64,000 bases of DNA from Fulvimarina pelagi HTCC2506 (GCF_000153705.1 NZ_DS022272.1:2376268-2440267), one strand, 5' to 3'; numbered from the stretch's first letter, positions 38,720 to 48,379 are shown. The notes: generated by a model from the letters alone, not told the origin. A program made the numbers and translations.

Positions 38720-39205
38720 TCAAAGCTGCGCGAGGATGTTGCGCGCGGAGGTCTTCTCAGCTTCTCCCGGAGAATCCTCGATCGCCAAAGACGAGACGAC
38801 ACCGTCCTTCACGATCATGGAAAAGCGTTTGGATCGCGTACCCATGCCGGCGGCCGACAGGTCGGCGTCGAGACCGGCGGCTCGGATGAACTCGCCGTTT
38901 CCGTCCGACAGGAAGAGTATCTTTCCTGATGCCTCCTTCGCTTCCTCCCAAACGGCCATGACGAAGGGATCGTTCATGGAGACGACGGCGATCTCGTCGA
39001 CACCTTTGGCGCGAATTTCCGCGTTCTCGTCGAGAAAGCCCGGCAGATGGTTCATGGAACAAGTCGGCGTAAACGCGCCGGGGACGCCGAAGAGAACGAC
39101 CGTCTTGCCTTTGAAGATGTCGTCGGTCGACAGGTCATTCATCCCGTCGGCCGTCTTGGTGCGGAACGAAGCATTAGGCAGCGGATCGCCGACTGCTATG
39201 GTCAT
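38720..39205 (-). CDS. Peroxiredoxin (Prx5/hybrid type)
   Basis: This 161-residue thiol peroxidase reduces hydrogen peroxide and organic peroxides in the cytoplasm. The peroxidatic cysteine is in GVPGAFTPTCSMNHLPGF near residue 49, and VVSMNDPFVMAVWEEA and GMGTRSKRFSMIV are typical Prx5 parts. No obvious resolving cysteine is visible, so it probably acts as a 1-Cys type or uses an external thiol. The ATG at 39205 is preferred to a start 51 bases upstream because it has a GGGGG ribosome site and the usual N-terminus. Confidence 0.9.
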   Translation of the reverse strand: MTIAVGDPLPNASFRTKTADGMNDLSTDDIFKGKTVVLFGVPGAFTPTCSMNHLPGFLDENAEIRAKGVDEIAVVSMNDPFVMAVWEEAKEASGKILFLSDGNGEFIRAAGLDADLSAAGMGTRSKRFSMIVKDGVVSSLAIEDSPGEAEKTSARNILAQL

Positions 39206-39324
39206 GGTTTCCCCCTTGGTCTTTGAGATCGTGCCGACCCGGTCACCTGCGGGCATTCGGCAATGGGTAGGAACCTAGAGGGTAGCAGCCGGCGGGCGAG
39301 TCTCGCTCTCGACCGTTGCAGATA

Positions 39325-40269
39325 TTACCCGCGCTTTGCACTCCAGCGGCCCGAAGGATCGGCAAAGTCGGCGAGAGCGCCGTGTACACCCACCACCCGC
39401 GCCGCCATATCGCGTCCGGCCTCGACGGCCTCTCGCATCGAAGCCCCGGTGAGGCGCGCACCCAAATAGGCGCCGTTAAAGGAATCACCAGCGCCCGTCG
39501 CATCGACCGGCTTCACGTTCGGAAGCGCATCGACCGTTCCTTCCTCGTCGTTGGAGCAAAACGCGATGGCATGGGGGCCGTTCTTGACCGCAATTTCAGC
39601 GACGCCGGCGGCCCGGTAACGTTCGATCGTCGTCTGCGGATCGGCATCGCCGAACACCGCCGTCTCGTCGTCAAAGCTCGGCAGGACGATCGTCGCGGCC
39701 GCGGCGAGCCGCATGACCGCCTCCCGTGCGTCTTCGAGACCCGACCAGAGCGCCGGGCGAATATTGGGATCGAAGGCGACCGTCTTGCCGGCCGAATTCG
39801 CCTCACCGCAGAGATCAACAAGTAACGCACGCCCCGCTGCCGGGAGGATGGCGAGCGTGATGCCTGAGAGATAAATGCAGTCGGCGCTCGCTATCGCCTG
39901 CCTAAGCGCGTCTTCGTCATCCGCAAGTTGCCGCGCGGCGGACGTGTCGCGCCAATAGGTGAAGCGTCGATCGCCATCCTTCTGCTCGATGAGATAAAGA
40001 CCAGGCCGCTTGCCCGGGATTCTGCGGATCGCGCCGATTTCGATGCCGTTTGATCCGAGAAACTCCGCTATCCGATCCGAGAAGCCATCGTCGCCGAGCG
40101 TCGTGAAATAGGAAGCCTCGTCACGCTCCGGATCCAGTCCGGCGCGCACATACCAGAGCGTATTCAGCGTATCGCCTGCAAATCCGAGGCGCCAGGCCTC
40201 GCTCTCACTGCTTCCATGCCAGCCGCCGGACATCTCGATCATCACTTCGCCGATGGAAAGGAGCCTCAT
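39325..40269 (-). CDS. kdgK: 2-dehydro-3-deoxygluconokinase-like sugar kinase (PfkB family)
   Basis: This 314-residue PfkB-family kinase probably phosphorylates 2-keto-3-deoxygluconate in the Entner-Doudoroff or uronate pathways. It begins MRLLSIGEVMIEMSG; GGxx-like FAGDTLNTLWYVR is the substrate site near 30-42. VAFDPNIRPALW near 162 and the catalytic signature DATGAGDSFNGAYLGARL near 250-267 follow. Related 2-keto-3-deoxy sugar kinases cannot be excluded. No other sugar-acid genes are next to it. Confidence 0.85.
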   Translation of the reverse strand: MRLLSIGEVMIEMSGGWHGSSESEAWRLGFAGDTLNTLWYVRAGLDPERDEASYFTTLGDDGFSDRIAEFLGSNGIEIGAIRRIPGKRPGLYLIEQKDGDRRFTYWRDTSAARQLADDEDALRQAIASADCIYLSGITLAILPAAGRALLVDLCGEANSAGKTVAFDPNIRPALWSGLEDAREAVMRLAAAATIVLPSFDDETAVFGDADPQTTIERYRAAGVAEIAVKNGPHAIAFCSNDEEGTVDALPNVKPVDATGAGDSFNGAYLGARLTGASMREAVEAGRDMAARVVGVHGALADFADPSGRWSAKRG

Positions 40270-40394
40270 CGCATTACACCGGATATCCTCTGGCTATCGT
40301 CGCCTCATTTCACGATCGGTGCGGACTTGGAAAGGTCAAAGCGCTTCGTCTACCGAAACACCGGATCGATGAAATAGCTCGGCTGACCGCGAAG

Positions 40395-41951
40395 TTACTC
40401 CCACTCGATCGTCCCGGGCGGCTTCGACGTTACGTCGTAGACCACCCGATTGATGCCTTTGACCTCGTTGATGATGCGAGTCGCGGCGTTGCCGAGAAAC
40501 TCCATGTCGAAATGATAGAAATCGGCCGTCATCCCGTCGACGGAGGTGACGGCGCGTAGGGCGCAGACGAATTCATAGGTGCGTCCATCGCCCATCACGC
40601 CTACCGTCTGGACGGGCAGCAGCACCGCGAAGGCCTGCCAGATGGCATCGTAGAGCCCCGCCTTGCGGATTTCGTCGAGATAGATCGCGTCGGCCTCGCG
40701 CAGGACGCGCAGTTTGTCGCGGGTGATGCCGCCGGGGCAGCGGATCGCAAGGCCCGGCCCCGGGAAAGGCTGGCGGCCGACGAAACTCTCAGGGAGCCCC
40801 AGTTCCTTACCGAGGATCCGGACCTCGTCCTTGAAGAGTTCGCGCAAGGGTTCGACGAGCTGCATGTTCATGCGCTCGGGGAGCCCGCCAACATTGTGGT
40901 GCGACTTGATGGTGACCGACGGGCCGCCGGTAAAGGAGACGCTCTCGATCACGTCCGGATAGAGCGTACCCTGAGCGAGGAAATCGGCTCCACCGAGCTT
41001 CTTGGCTTCGGCCTCGAAGGTCTCGATGAAGAGCCGGCCGATAGTCTTGCGCTTCACCTCCGGATCCATCTCGCCTTCGAGAGCGTCGACGAAGGTGTCT
41101 TCGGCCTGAACGTGGACGAGCGGGATGTTGTAGTGGTCGCGGAACATCGACACCACTTCCTCGGCCTCGTTCAGCCTGAGGAGCCCATGGTCGACGAAGA
41201 TGCAGGTGAGTTGGTCGCCGATCGCTTCGTGGATCAGCACCGCGGCGACCGAGGAGTCGACGCCGCCGGAAAGCCCGCAGATCACCTTGCCGTCGCCGAC
41301 CTTTTCGCGAATTTCCGCGATCGCCTTGTCGCGGAAGGCGGCCATCGTCCAGTCGCCTTTGAGGCCGGCGACCTTGTGGACGAAATTGGCGATCAGTTGC
41401 GCGCCGTCGGTCGTATGGACGACCTCCGGATGGAACATCAAGCCGTACATGCGGCGCTCTTCGTTCCCGAAGACCGCGTATGGCGCCCCTGGGGATTTGG
41501 CAAAGATCTCGAAGCCCGGCGGCATCTGGATCACGCGGTCGCCATGGCTCATCCAGACCTGGTGTCGCGTTCCGGCCGGCCAGAGATCCTTGAAGAGAGC
41601 GCAGTCCTTCTCGATGTTGAGAAACGCGCGACCGTACTCGCGGTGATCCGAGGGCTCTGCCTTGCCGCCCATCTGCACGCACATCGTCATCTGGCCGTAG
41701 CAGATGCCAAGTACAGGCAGACCGGAGTCGAAGATCACCTGCGGAGCCTTCGGCGAGTCGATGTCCCCAGTGGAGGCCGGCGAACCCGAAAGGATCACCG
41801 CTTTCGGCTTCAACTTGCGAAAACTCTCCTCGGCCGACTGGAACGGCACGATCTCGGAATAAACACCCGCCTCACGCACGCGCCGAGCGATCAGCTGTGT
41901 GACCTGTGAGCCAAAATCGACGATAAGAACGGTATCGGGGAGCGCTGTCAT
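40395..41951 (-). CDS. guaA: GMP synthase (glutamine-hydrolysing)
   Basis: This 518-residue enzyme converts XMP to GMP with glutamine and ATP. The N-terminal class I glutaminase domain has the Cys in [10 protein letters not shown] near 87 and His/Glu in [10 protein letters not shown] near 175. The PP-loop [14 protein letters not shown] lies near 230 and [11 protein letters not shown] near 255. The C-terminal dimerisation domain ends in KPPGTIEWE, the usual end. The ATG at 41951 gives the standard N-terminus; a start 39 bases upstream is possible. It faces a divergent lipoprotein gene. Confidence 0.96.
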   Translation of the reverse strand: MTALPDTVLIVDFGSQVTQLIARRVREAGVYSEIVPFQSAEESFRKLKPKAVILSGSPASTGDIDSPKAPQVIFDSGLPVLGICYGQMTMCVQMGGKAEPSDHREYGRAFLNIEKDCALFKDLWPAGTRHQVWMSHGDRVIQMPPGFEIFAKSPGAPYAVFGNEERRMYGLMFHPEVVHTTDGAQLIANFVHKVAGLKGDWTMAAFRDKAIAEIREKVGDGKVICGLSGGVDSSVAAVLIHEAIGDQLTCIFVDHGLLRLNEAEEVVSMFRDHYNIPLVHVQAEDTFVDALEGEMDPEVKRKTIGRLFIETFEAEAKKLGGADFLAQGTLYPDVIESVSFTGGPSVTIKSHHNVGGLPERMNMQLVEPLRELFKDEVRILGKELGLPESFVGRQPFPGPGLAIRCPGGITRDKLRVLREADAIYLDEIRKAGLYDAIWQAFAVLLPVQTVGVMGDGRTYEFVCALRAVTSVDGMTADFYHFDMEFLGNAATRIINEVKGINRVVYDVTSKPPGTIEWE

Positions 41952-42051
41952 GGAGCATGCCATAGTGTTTCCACGAATGCGGTGCAACACGCGCGGGATG
42001 GGCCGGCCTCAAGCCGGTGGAAAATCGGTCTTTACTGGAGATTATTGGCCT

Positions 42052-42699
42052 TTGTCGTCGCGCTTCACCGCCACTCTCGCGCTTTCCGCGCTATTGCCGT
42101 TCGCCCTCGCCGCCTGCGAGACCGACGGTACGGGCGATGTGCTGAAAGACGCCGCTACGTCGATTCAGGCGGCGGCGCCGCCGCAGCAATTCCAGTACAC
42201 CTCGGCGAGCCAGACCAAGTATAACCCGTTCACGGTCGATATCTGGAACCAGCCGGGAGCGGGCGCGGGTCCTCAGAAATCTTTCGTGCGGGTAGCGTCG
42301 CCAGGCATCTCGATCGGGTCACCTCAGCACGAAGCGGTCGCGCGGGCCGTGGTGGTGGAAGTCGCCAGCGAGCGTCTTTGCCAAGCGGGAACTTCGCCGC
42401 AATTCCAGCAGCAATACGGCCGTGACGTTTATCTGAACGAGCGCGTCCAGAAATGGGGCGCGATCGTTTATTGCGACACGGCGCCGGCTTTCCAGTCGCA
42501 ACAAGGTCCCGCAGTCGCCGAAGCGATGCCGCCCACGCCGAACCAAAGTCAGAGTGCCTATAGCGGCAGCACGGTCGACGCACTGCAGGCCCCGATGCCG
42601 CCGGCGCCTGTCGCGACTACGCAAGACACGATCACTCCCTTGCCAGAAACGAATTCTCCGCTGCCGCTCTCGATGATGAGCTCAGACAACTTTCAGTAA
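42052..42699 (+). CDS. Putative lipoprotein of unknown function
   Basis: The 215-residue frame starts at a TTG and gives an ideal lipoprotein signal, ending in the lipobox LAAC at about residue 22. GGAG lies 11 bases upstream. An ATG at 41998 in the same frame is an alternative. The mature part has SRKYNPFTVDIW-like text, a conserved-looking core ERLCQAGTSPQFQQQYGRDV and KWGAIVYCDT with two cysteines (about 120-165), and a Pro/Ser/Thr-rich tail. The protein should sit at the inner leaflet of the outer membrane or in the inner membrane. Its 3' end overlaps the convergent gene by 18 bases. Confidence 0.65.
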   Translation: MSSRFTATLALSALLPFALAACETDGTGDVLKDAATSIQAAAPPQQFQYTSASQTKYNPFTVDIWNQPGAGAGPQKSFVRVASPGISIGSPQHEAVARAVVVEVASERLCQAGTSPQFQQQYGRDVYLNERVQKWGAIVYCDTAPAFQSQQGPAVAEAMPPTPNQSQSAYSGSTVDALQAPMPPAPVATTQDTITPLPETNSPLPLSMMSSDNFQ

Positions 42700-43347
42700 G
42701 GCGTTTAAGCGCCCCGCGCCTATCTCGGTTTTCAGCTGATCGACGGCGGCCGCGAGCTTCTCGTCGATCACGTGCAGGAGCACGGTCCAGTCGTCGAAAT
42801 GGTGCAGATCGGCAGCGCCGTCCGAGACGCCGCGCAGGCCGATCAGCGGAAGGCCATAGAGTTGGCAGGCGCGCAAGACGGCAAAGCTCTCCATGTCGAC
42901 GAGCTCGGCATCGATCGCATCGTAGGCGGCTCCCGACACGATATTGCTTCCGGTCGATAGCCGTGCCGTAGAAAAGCCGGGAATTGGCGTCGGCAGTTCA
43001 CTGTGGACAGGGTGGTCGAGAAACGGGGTCACGCCCTTGGTGAAACCTAGGGGCGAGGCGTCTATATCGCGCCAGGCCACGGACGAAACCTGATAGATCT
43101 CGCCCTGCTCGAGAACACGCGACCCCGCCGATCCCAGCGAGACGACGAGTTTCGGAAGCCGGTTTTCCGCGTGCAACCGCTCCAGCGCGATCGCCGTTCC
43201 GAGCGCCGACTCGATTGGACCAACGCCAGTCATCAAAGGCGTGATCCGGGTCTTCAGGTGATCGCCATATTCAGCATCGGCTGCCATGACGAAAAGGACC
43301 GGAAGCCCGGCCAGGTCCGTCAACGGGACGGCCTCATCTAGTGTCAT
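42682..43347 (-). CDS. MTA/SAH nucleosidase-family phosphorylase-like protein
   Basis: This 221-residue protein belongs to the nucleoside phosphorylase / 5'-methylthioadenosine-S-adenosylhomocysteine nucleosidase fold. VVSLGSAGSRVL near 70 and ELVDMESFAVLRACQLYGLP followed by LIGLRGVSDGA (near 155-185) match the substrate and catalytic regions, including Met-Glu and the catalytic Asp. It would cleave adenine from MTA or SAH. Its ATG overlaps the TspO stop (ATGA), so the two are translationally coupled. Confidence 0.82.
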   Translation of the reverse strand: MTLDEAVPLTDLAGLPVLFVMAADAEYGDHLKTRITPLMTGVGPIESALGTAIALERLHAENRLPKLVVSLGSAGSRVLEQGEIYQVSSVAWRDIDASPLGFTKGVTPFLDHPVHSELPTPIPGFSTARLSTGSNIVSGAAYDAIDAELVDMESFAVLRACQLYGLPLIGLRGVSDGAADLHHFDDWTVLLHVIDEKLAAAVDQLKTEIGAGRLNALLKVV

Positions 43348-43793
43348 GCGTTCATCCACCACAAACTTACATTGAGGATCGTGGCATAGCTCGTCCAAAG
43401 CGCATAGGGCAGGAACAGCAAAGCAGCGATCCGTTCGTTTCTCCACGCATTCACAACGAAGACGACGATCATCGCGTCGAGTGCCAGGATGACGCCGAAA
43501 GCGACAAGCAACTGCTGTGCTGCGAAGAAGATCGGTGTCCAGGCGAAATTGAGAATGAGTTGCGTCCACCATAAGCCTTGAAGGGGCTGGTCGCCGATGC
43601 GCCAGACCCGCCAGCCGGCGATGCCAATTAGAATATAGAGGGTCGTCCAGACCGGACCGAAGACCCAGTTGGGTGGGTTGAAACCCGGCTTTTCGAGCGC
43701 CGCGTACCAGCCGCCAGTCTCAACGGCGAGCCCGACGAGCCCGCCACCGCCAAGCGAAAGGAGAATGAAAAGGGGAAGCGCAAACCATGCCAT
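43344..43793 (-). CDS. tspO: TspO/MBR family membrane protein
   Basis: This 149-residue protein has five membrane helices. WYAALEKPGFNPPNWVFGPV near 30-50, TLYILIGIAGWRVW, LNFAWTPIFF near 85 and LPYALWTSYATILNVSLWW are the complete TspO signature, including the tetrapyrrole site residues. TspO proteins bind porphyrins and regulate or degrade them under light or stress. Its start overlaps the stop of the upstream methyltransferase gene (TGATG), and its stop overlaps the next gene's start, so the three form a coupled operon. Confidence 0.93.
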   Translation of the reverse strand: MAWFALPLFILLSLGGGGLVGLAVETGGWYAALEKPGFNPPNWVFGPVWTTLYILIGIAGWRVWRIGDQPLQGLWWTQLILNFAWTPIFFAAQQLLVAFGVILALDAMIVVFVVNAWRNERIAALLFLPYALWTSYATILNVSLWWMNA

Positions 43794-45094
43794 CAAGGCT
43801 GTTTTCGTATCGCGCAGACGAAGAAACCGTCCGTGCCGGTCGTGGCCGGCGTCATCGTTAGTGCTGTTCCCTCACCCACTGAAACGCGGTGGATCCCATC
43901 CTTGTGGCTTCCCGGTACGAGACCAACCCAGACCTCTCCAAGTTCGTCGACAACGAAGCCGTTGGTGCGTTCCAAGAATGCGCTTATTCGATCTCCGTTC
44001 TCGTTCGGCAGCACCGAACAGGTGACGTAGACCAGCCGGCCGCCCGGTTTCACGAAACGCGCGGCCTGATCGAGCACCGCATCTTGCTCGGCGACTCGCT
44101 TCTCGAGCGCGGCTTCGGACAGACGCCACTTCGCGTCCGGGCGCCGACGCCAGGTACCGGTCCCGGTACAGGGCGCATCGACAAGAACGATATCCATCGC
44201 ACCTTCGAGATCGGAGAGATCGGCGCGAGGATCGTGCACCTGCACGTTCCGAACGCCTGCCCGCTTCAAACGCTCGTATATTGGCGCAAGACGTTGCCGA
44301 TCGCCGTCATAGGAATGGATCTGACCGGTGTTCTCCATGGCGGCGGCCAGTGCGAGCGTCTTGCCGCCGGCGCCCGCGCACAGATCGAGCACCTGGTTGC
44401 CGGGTTGGGCTCCGCAGAGGGCGGCAGCGAGCTGAGAGCCCTCGTCCTGAACTTCGAACCAGCCCTTTTGGAAGCCGGCTTCCACCTGAACGTTTGGGTG
44501 CCGTCCATCGCCCGCGATTGGAGCGATGCGAATACCGGTCCGCGAAAGCTCGGAAGCTTTTGCTGCGAACGGCTTCAGCGCCTCGATCACTTTTGCCCTC
44601 TCCGCCTTCAACGTGTTCACACGTAGATCCAGCGGTGGGCGATCGGATAACGCGGCGGCTTCCCGCACCCAGGCATCGCCAAAGAGAGCCTGGAGTTTCG
44701 GCGCCAGCCAGTCCGGTACATCGGCCGCGACGGCGTCTGGCGCACCGGACGCGTCACGTCCAAGAAACCGATCCATGACGTCTTCATCCGGCAGATTCGG
44801 CGCGAACCTGTCGCCTTCGAGTGCGGCCAAGAGCTCACTTGCATCGAGACCAAGGCCGTCGAGCGCTGCCGCCGTTACGATGCCGCGAGGCGTATCCTCG
44901 CCCATCCTGTACGCGTAGGAACGCTTCCGCCGAAGCGCGTCGTAGACCAGATTGCCGATTGCCGAACGGTCCTTCGAACCGGCGAAGCGATGGCTGATAC
45001 CCCAATCCTTCAGTGACTGCGCGACGGGACGGTGTCTCGCCTCGATATCGGTCAGAATGTCGATGGCTGCGGACAGCCGGCCGCCCAGTCGCAT
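43793..45094 (-). CDS. RsmB-family rRNA cytosine-5 methyltransferase
   Basis: This 433-residue SAM-dependent enzyme probably methylates a cytosine of 16S rRNA. An N-terminal NusB-like RNA-binding helical part (1-150) is followed by the methyltransferase core. LDLCAGAGGKTLALAAAM (about 243-260) binds SAM, VDAPCTGTGTWRRRPDAKW (near 310) holds one catalytic Cys, and YVTCSVLPNENGD (near 370) holds the other. It starts at ATG 45094. It heads the coupled unit with tspO and the nucleosidase-like gene. RsmF or another RsmB paralogue cannot be excluded. Confidence 0.88.
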   Translation of the reverse strand: MRLGGRLSAAIDILTDIEARHRPVAQSLKDWGISHRFAGSKDRSAIGNLVYDALRRKRSYAYRMGEDTPRGIVTAAALDGLGLDASELLAALEGDRFAPNLPDEDVMDRFLGRDASGAPDAVAADVPDWLAPKLQALFGDAWVREAAALSDRPPLDLRVNTLKAERAKVIEALKPFAAKASELSRTGIRIAPIAGDGRHPNVQVEAGFQKGWFEVQDEGSQLAAALCGAQPGNQVLDLCAGAGGKTLALAAAMENTGQIHSYDGDRQRLAPIYERLKRAGVRNVQVHDPRADLSDLEGAMDIVLVDAPCTGTGTWRRRPDAKWRLSEAALEKRVAEQDAVLDQAARFVKPGGRLVYVTCSVLPNENGDRISAFLERTNGFVVDELGEVWVGLVPGSHKDGIHRVSVGEGTALTMTPATTGTDGFFVCAIRKQP

Positions 45095-45359
45095 GGTCGA
45101 TCCCAATCAAGATGTCTGCAGTCTAATACCCGCATTCAGCGTGGTTACGACGGGTTGCCTGCATTTGAGCAATAAGGTCAAGCTGCTAGCGCATGAGCGC
45201 AGAAGATCGGAACCCCGTTCCCGTTCGGCCGCCGAACAATTCGCTTTCAAACAGATATCGAATTTGCAAGACTTACCTTCCGAAGTATTGGCTCCGCTTC
45301 GACACGATCCGCTCGCATATCGATAAACTGAGAGATGGCTTGGGAGGGCCAAAGTCTCG

Positions 45360-45752
45360 ATGGAGGAGACTTCTGGAACGCTATGCCGTTTCGTGGCGAT
45401 GTCAGCGTTTGGTGCGGCAGTTATGCTGACCGTGCATCAGTCTCTGACGTCGCCGGCTTTCGCCGAAGGCGGATATGAGAAGGTCGAGAAGGCCATCCAG
45501 CAAGTAATTGCGGCTCCTGTCGACAAGGAGTATGGCGAATATCTCGCGGGGGAATGCGCAACGTGCCACTCCTCCCATGCCGATCCGGATGCGGAGATCC
45601 CGCAGCTCGTTGGCCGCAGCAGCGAAGATCTCATTCGGGCCATGGTCGAATACCGCACCGGCTATCGAGACAATCAGGTGATGCAGACAACCATGGCCAC
45701 GAAAAGCGACGAAGAGATCGCTTCACTGGCTGCTTGGTTCGCAAGCAACTAG
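45360..45752 (+). CDS. soxE: SoxE/FccA-type c-type cytochrome
   Basis: This 130-residue periplasmic cytochrome c has a signal peptide ending in SPAFA (about residue 35). One heme motif, CATCH, lies at 66-70. Methionines near 108 and 112 (QVMQTTMATKSDEEI) are candidate axial ligands. One CxxCH means one heme, unlike the diheme FccA of some sulfur bacteria. The next gene, 62 bases on, encodes the flavoprotein partner, so the pair should form a sulfide dehydrogenase or SoxEF. The ATG at 45360 has GGGAGGG about 11 bases upstream. Confidence 0.85.
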   Translation: MEETSGTLCRFVAMSAFGAAVMLTVHQSLTSPAFAEGGYEKVEKAIQQVIAAPVDKEYGEYLAGECATCHSSHADPDAEIPQLVGRSSEDLIRAMVEYRTGYRDNQVMQTTMATKSDEEIASLAAWFASN

Positions 45753-45814
45753 CAAGGAGTATTGCTGCCGCCGGCCCGGTTCGGCGGCGTTTCCATCATA
45801 CAAAGGAGGAACAG

Positions 45815-47098
45815 ATGACATTATTTTCCAAACGTCAGTTCATGGTGATGAGCGCGACCGCATTAGGCACGCTCGCCGTCCCATCGCTTTCCTTCGGACA
45901 AAATCGCAGTGCCAAGCCAAAGGTGGTGATCATCGGCGGCGGGGCGGGCGGCGCATCCGCCGCTCATGAACTCTTGCGCGCAGCCGGCGATACGCTCAAC
46001 ATTACGCTGATCGATCGTGAATCGCAGTACACCACCTGCTTCTATTCCAACTTGTACCTCGGTGGTTTCCGAGATTTCGACTCGATCACCCATAACTGGG
46101 ACGCCCTCTCGGAGATGGGCGTCAACAAAGTCACCGGCAGCGCGACCGGGATCGATCGCGAGGCTAAAACCGTCTCCATGGAAGACGGTTCGAGCATCGC
46201 CTATGATCGTCTGATCGTTTCGCCCGGGATCGATCTCATCTACGACTCCGTGCCCGGCTACAGCGAAGAAGCGGCCGAGACAGCTCCCCATGCCTGGAAG
46301 GCTGGCCCACAAACGCAGCTTCTGAAAGAAAAGCTCGATGCGCTTCAGGACGGCGACCAGATTGTCATGGTGCCGCCACCTAATCCCTATCGCTGCCCGC
46401 CCGGCCCCTATGAACGTGTCTCGATGATGGCGCACGTACTGAAGGAAAAGGGTTTCACCAATTCGCGGATCATCATCCTCGATCCGAAACCGAGCTTCTC
46501 CAAACAGGTGCTCTTCACTGACGGCTGGCAAGCCGAGTATCCCGGCATGGTCGAGTGGATCGGTCCCGAGATCCACGGCGGCGTTGCCATGGTCGACGTC
46601 GAAGCCGGCACGGTCGAGACGGATTTTGACACCTTTCAAGGCGCGCTTCTCAACATCGTGCCGGCCCAAAAGGCGGGAGCGATTGCGACCGAAGCAGGGC
46701 TTGCAGACGACAGCGGTTTCTGCCCGATCGACGCTGAAAGCATGCGCTCGACGATGGATGAGAATATCTTCGTCCTCGGCGATGCGACGATCGCCGGCGA
46801 CATGCCGAAGAGCGCCTTTTCCGCGAACAGCCAGGCGAAAGTCTGCGCCAACGCCGTGCGGGCCGATCTTACCGACACTCGGAAGTTTCCGGCGAAGTAC
46901 TCCAACACCTGCTGGAGCCTGATCCAAACCGATAACGGCGTGAAGGTTGGTGCACAATATTCGCCAGTGGACGGGAAGATTACCTCCACTGCGGACTTCG
47001 TGAGCCAGCAGGACGAAACGGCCGAGATTCGCAAGGCGACCTATGAAGAGTCCATTGCATGGTACGACGCGATCACGCAGGACATGTTCGCAACCTGA
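45815..47098 (+). CDS. soxF: Flavocytochrome c sulfide dehydrogenase flavoprotein (SoxF/FccB)
   Basis: This 427-residue periplasmic flavoprotein oxidises sulfide to sulfur or polysulfide and passes electrons to the cytochrome partner. An export signal covers about the first 28 residues. The FAD-binding motif VVIIGGGAGGASAAHELL lies near 37-54. Cys75 (TTCFYSN) fits the covalent flavin cysteine of the family, and Cys194 (PYRCPPGPYER) with Cys366 (SNTCWSLI) fit the redox disulfide. The C-terminal FCSD domain is present. The ATG at 45815 has AAAGGAGGA upstream. It follows the cytochrome gene and is convergent with the yeeE gene. Confidence 0.92.
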   Translation: MTLFSKRQFMVMSATALGTLAVPSLSFGQNRSAKPKVVIIGGGAGGASAAHELLRAAGDTLNITLIDRESQYTTCFYSNLYLGGFRDFDSITHNWDALSEMGVNKVTGSATGIDREAKTVSMEDGSSIAYDRLIVSPGIDLIYDSVPGYSEEAAETAPHAWKAGPQTQLLKEKLDALQDGDQIVMVPPPNPYRCPPGPYERVSMMAHVLKEKGFTNSRIIILDPKPSFSKQVLFTDGWQAEYPGMVEWIGPEIHGGVAMVDVEAGTVETDFDTFQGALLNIVPAQKAGAIATEAGLADDSGFCPIDAESMRSTMDENIFVLGDATIAGDMPKSAFSANSQAKVCANAVRADLTDTRKFPAKYSNTCWSLIQTDNGVKVGAQYSPVDGKITSTADFVSQQDETAEIRKATYEESIAWYDAITQDMFAT

Positions 47099-47124
47099 TT
47101 CTGATGCGACCCCGACAGTCTGAA

Positions 47125-47154
47125 AGGCCCGGCGTCCGATAGATTGCCGGGTCT
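47125..47154. terminator. Hairpin between soxF and the convergent yeeE gene
   Basis: AGGCCCGGC pairs with GCCGGGTCT (one G-U pair, 12-base loop). It lies 27 bases after soxF and may end transcription in both directions. The T-tract after it is weak. Confidence 0.5.
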
Positions 47155-47214
47155 AATTCTGTCCTACGAGCAGGTACGGTTCCAGGCTCGCCGAACGAGT
47201 TTCGGCATCGCACA

Positions 47215-48324
47215 TCAGCGCGCCGGCTTAGCCTCGACCGTGGACGTCGAAACATTTCTCGTAGTGGTCTCGACCGTGGGCCGATCGACGAAACGATCGG
47301 CGATCGCAGCACCGGAGATCATGGAGGCGAGACCGATGAGAGAAGACACTGCGAGAACCGAGACACCTGTGAAACCGGCGCCGATCGTGCAGCCGACCGC
47401 AAGAATACCGCCGAAGCCCATCAGCACTCCACCGACGGTATAGCGTAGCAATGAGGGCGTACCCTCTTCCGAGAACGTCCGAATACGGAAGCCGCCGAAG
47501 AGGACGGAGGCGAGGAAGGCCGCGACGAGCGCACCGACAAGAACGCCCTGATCGAGCCCGGCCGGATCGCCCGATGCGGTCGCCATTGCGCCCGTCGTCG
47601 CAAGCGGCCGAATGAAGGAAAGGCTTTCCGCCTGGATCGGATCGAAGACCTGAAGGGAAAGGGTGTAGGTGAAATACCATCCGGCGACGATGCTGAGACC
47701 GACGCCGACCCCGCCAATCAGCTTCCAGAAGGAGAGACGCACTTTTGTGGCAATAACGAATGCGGCCGCCAGCAGCACCCCGCCGACGACTATACCGGTT
47801 TCCTGGGCGGTCCCGAGATGGGCGAGAAGATCGTTGCCGCCGATCGCGCTCGTGCTCCAAAAGCTGCCGACGAGGTCGCGCAACGGCACGAGAACGCCAG
47901 CATATGTAGCAAACCCCACCAGTGCCACGACGAGGGAAACGTAGATCGCCCTCAGATTGCCAGACGCGGAGAGAACGAGCAGCCTCGAGACGCAGCCTCG
48001 CGTAAGAACCATGCCGACGCCGAAGGCAAGACCGCCGACGATCGCGCCTGATAGCGATTGCGCCGTCGAGAAGAAACGCGTCTCGCGGGCATCGATATAT
48101 CCGTAGCTGAGAAGCAGTTGAACGCCCAGCACGGCCACGGCGAATCCGATCGCCCACGTCGCAAGCGCCTTTAGATCACGACCCCGAACCACATCGAGTA
48201 CGGCCGAGCGCGTACAAAATTCACTGCGTTGCGCGGCAAAGCCGAACAGACCACCAATGACCGCTCCGCCGAGAATGATCGTGTTCGGTTCACCGATCGC
48301 TTCGATGAGAGGGACGAAATCCAT
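47215..48324 (-). CDS. YeeE/YedE-family sulfur transporter (first copy)
   Basis: This 369-residue inner-membrane protein has about nine to ten hydrophobic segments. Three conserved cysteine motifs of the family are present: EFCTRS at Cys37, TRGCVSR at Cys111 and VGCTIGAGFTG near 318. TsuA, a relative, moves thiosulfate by passing it along such cysteines. It lies beside soxF and sox genes, so import or export of thiosulfate, sulfur or a sulfane carrier is likely. An AAGAATGCAATTCTT palindrome lies 41 bases upstream of its start. The gene has its own promoter region of about 285 bases. Confidence 0.87.
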   Translation of the reverse strand: MDFVPLIEAIGEPNTIILGGAVIGGLFGFAAQRSEFCTRSAVLDVVRGRDLKALATWAIGFAVAVLGVQLLLSYGYIDARETRFFSTAQSLSGAIVGGLAFGVGMVLTRGCVSRLLVLSASGNLRAIYVSLVVALVGFATYAGVLVPLRDLVGSFWSTSAIGGNDLLAHLGTAQETGIVVGGVLLAAAFVIATKVRLSFWKLIGGVGVGLSIVAGWYFTYTLSLQVFDPIQAESLSFIRPLATTGAMATASGDPAGLDQGVLVGALVAAFLASVLFGGFRIRTFSEEGTPSLLRYTVGGVLMGFGGILAVGCTIGAGFTGVSVLAVSSLIGLASMISGAAIADRFVDRPTVETTTRNVSTSTVEAKPAR

Positions 48325-48364
48325 CGTGCTCGTGCCTTTGATGAGTGTGACACGAACATATCTG

Positions 48365-48379
48365 AAGAATGCAATTCTT
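48365..48379. promoter_or_regulatory. Perfect palindrome, candidate SoxR operator (site C)
   Basis: AAGAATGCAATTCTT is a 15-base perfect inverted repeat, 41 bases upstream of the yeeE start at 48324. It matches elements before soxX and soxS/ccdA in its left half (AAGnATGC). ArsR-family regulators bind such palindromes. Confidence 0.55.

Noticed and set aside
40896-41909. 337-codon plus-strand open frame over guaA
   Set aside because: It is antisense to guaA and gives no recognisable protein.
45240-45330. GCATAT-like text before soxE as a fourth SoxR site
   Set aside because: Only a short part matches and the AAGnATGC core is missing, so it was not counted.
45863-46957. 364-codon minus-strand open frame over soxF
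   Set aside because: It is antisense to the flavoprotein gene, and its translation has no coherent domain.
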